From Oscillospiraceae bacterium (GTDB taxonomy: Bacteria; Bacillota; Clostridia; Oscillospirales; Oscillospiraceae), in the NCBI GenBank assembly GCA_009785655.1, contig WQVW01000004.1:1-21297 (forward strand): DNA of 21,297 nt, in the 5' to 3' direction. This document shows, piece by piece, positions 21,244-21,297 of this stretch. Under the pieces are notes generated by a model. That model searched no databases. It worked only from the letters and a program-made list of their open reading frames with translations, and was not told the DNA's origin. The translations under genes were made by a program, and so were the position numbers. Each line of letters starts with the position of its first letter. Position 1 is the first letter of the stretch.

Positions 21244-21297
21244 TATCAAACTAGTACCACGACAACCGTATTAAATTTCTCAGGTTTCAAGAGCTAA

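Noticed and set aside
19054..21297. Integrated element bounded by tRNA-derived attachment sites
   Set aside because: No second copy of the tRNA 3' end and no integrase gene in the window; kept only as a general observation.

Overview
The window looks like chromosomal DNA of an anaerobic, acetogen-like member of the Bacillota (class Clostridia). The reasons are strong AGGAGG-type ribosome binding sites, a MetF/MetV/RnfC2-type methylenetetrahydrofolate reductase, a tungsten-type aldehyde:ferredoxin oxidoreductase, MtaA/UroD-like methyltransferase relatives and a SAH deaminase/SahH pair. Genus cannot be told from this sequence. Most of the window has moderate GC; the last ~1.1 kb is visibly AT-rich and looks acquired.

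Layout. 1-3039 (+): end of a one-carbon operon, rnfC2 (5'-truncated by the window), metV, metF, which reduces methylene-THF to methyl-THF. 3135-3656 (-): dCTP deaminase. 3774-7707 (+): TAXI-type TRAP transporter operon (lipoprotein receptor, DUF1850 protein, fused membrane permease) between a perfect-consensus promoter and a strong terminator. 7738-10738 (+): AOR, a MoaD/ThiS-like carrier and a ThiF/MoeB-like activator, with its own promoter and a bidirectional terminator. 10745-14117 (-): two tandem UroD/MtaA-like zinc methyltransferase relatives followed by an atypical SDR protein. 14158-16722 (-): SAH/MTA deaminase translationally coupled to SahH. 16756-17025 (+): small membrane protein. 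17163-18872 (-): purE-purK. 19013-19168 (+): tRNA-Arg(CCT) with promoter and terminator. 19480-20162 (+): Phd/YefM-RelE/ParE toxin-antitoxin pair. 20203-21297 (+): AT-rich debris of what looks like a polymorphic-toxin locus, with a start-less toxin-tail fragment, two small immunity-like genes and a possible YD-repeat scrap.

How the genes fit together. MTHFR supplies methyl groups, the UroD/MtaA-like proteins are candidate methyl-transfer enzymes, and SAH deaminase plus SahH dispose of S-adenosylhomocysteine, probably through S-inosylhomocysteine. The centre of the window therefore reads as a methyl-metabolism neighbourhood, although no corrinoid protein is visible. The AOR cassette is a self-contained metallo-pterin oxidoreductase unit. 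Three GC-rich palindromic elements (3062-3110, 11684-11743, 17035-17148) share a core and form a dispersed intergenic repeat family. All assignments come from reading the sequence and remembered family motifs; no database search was run.
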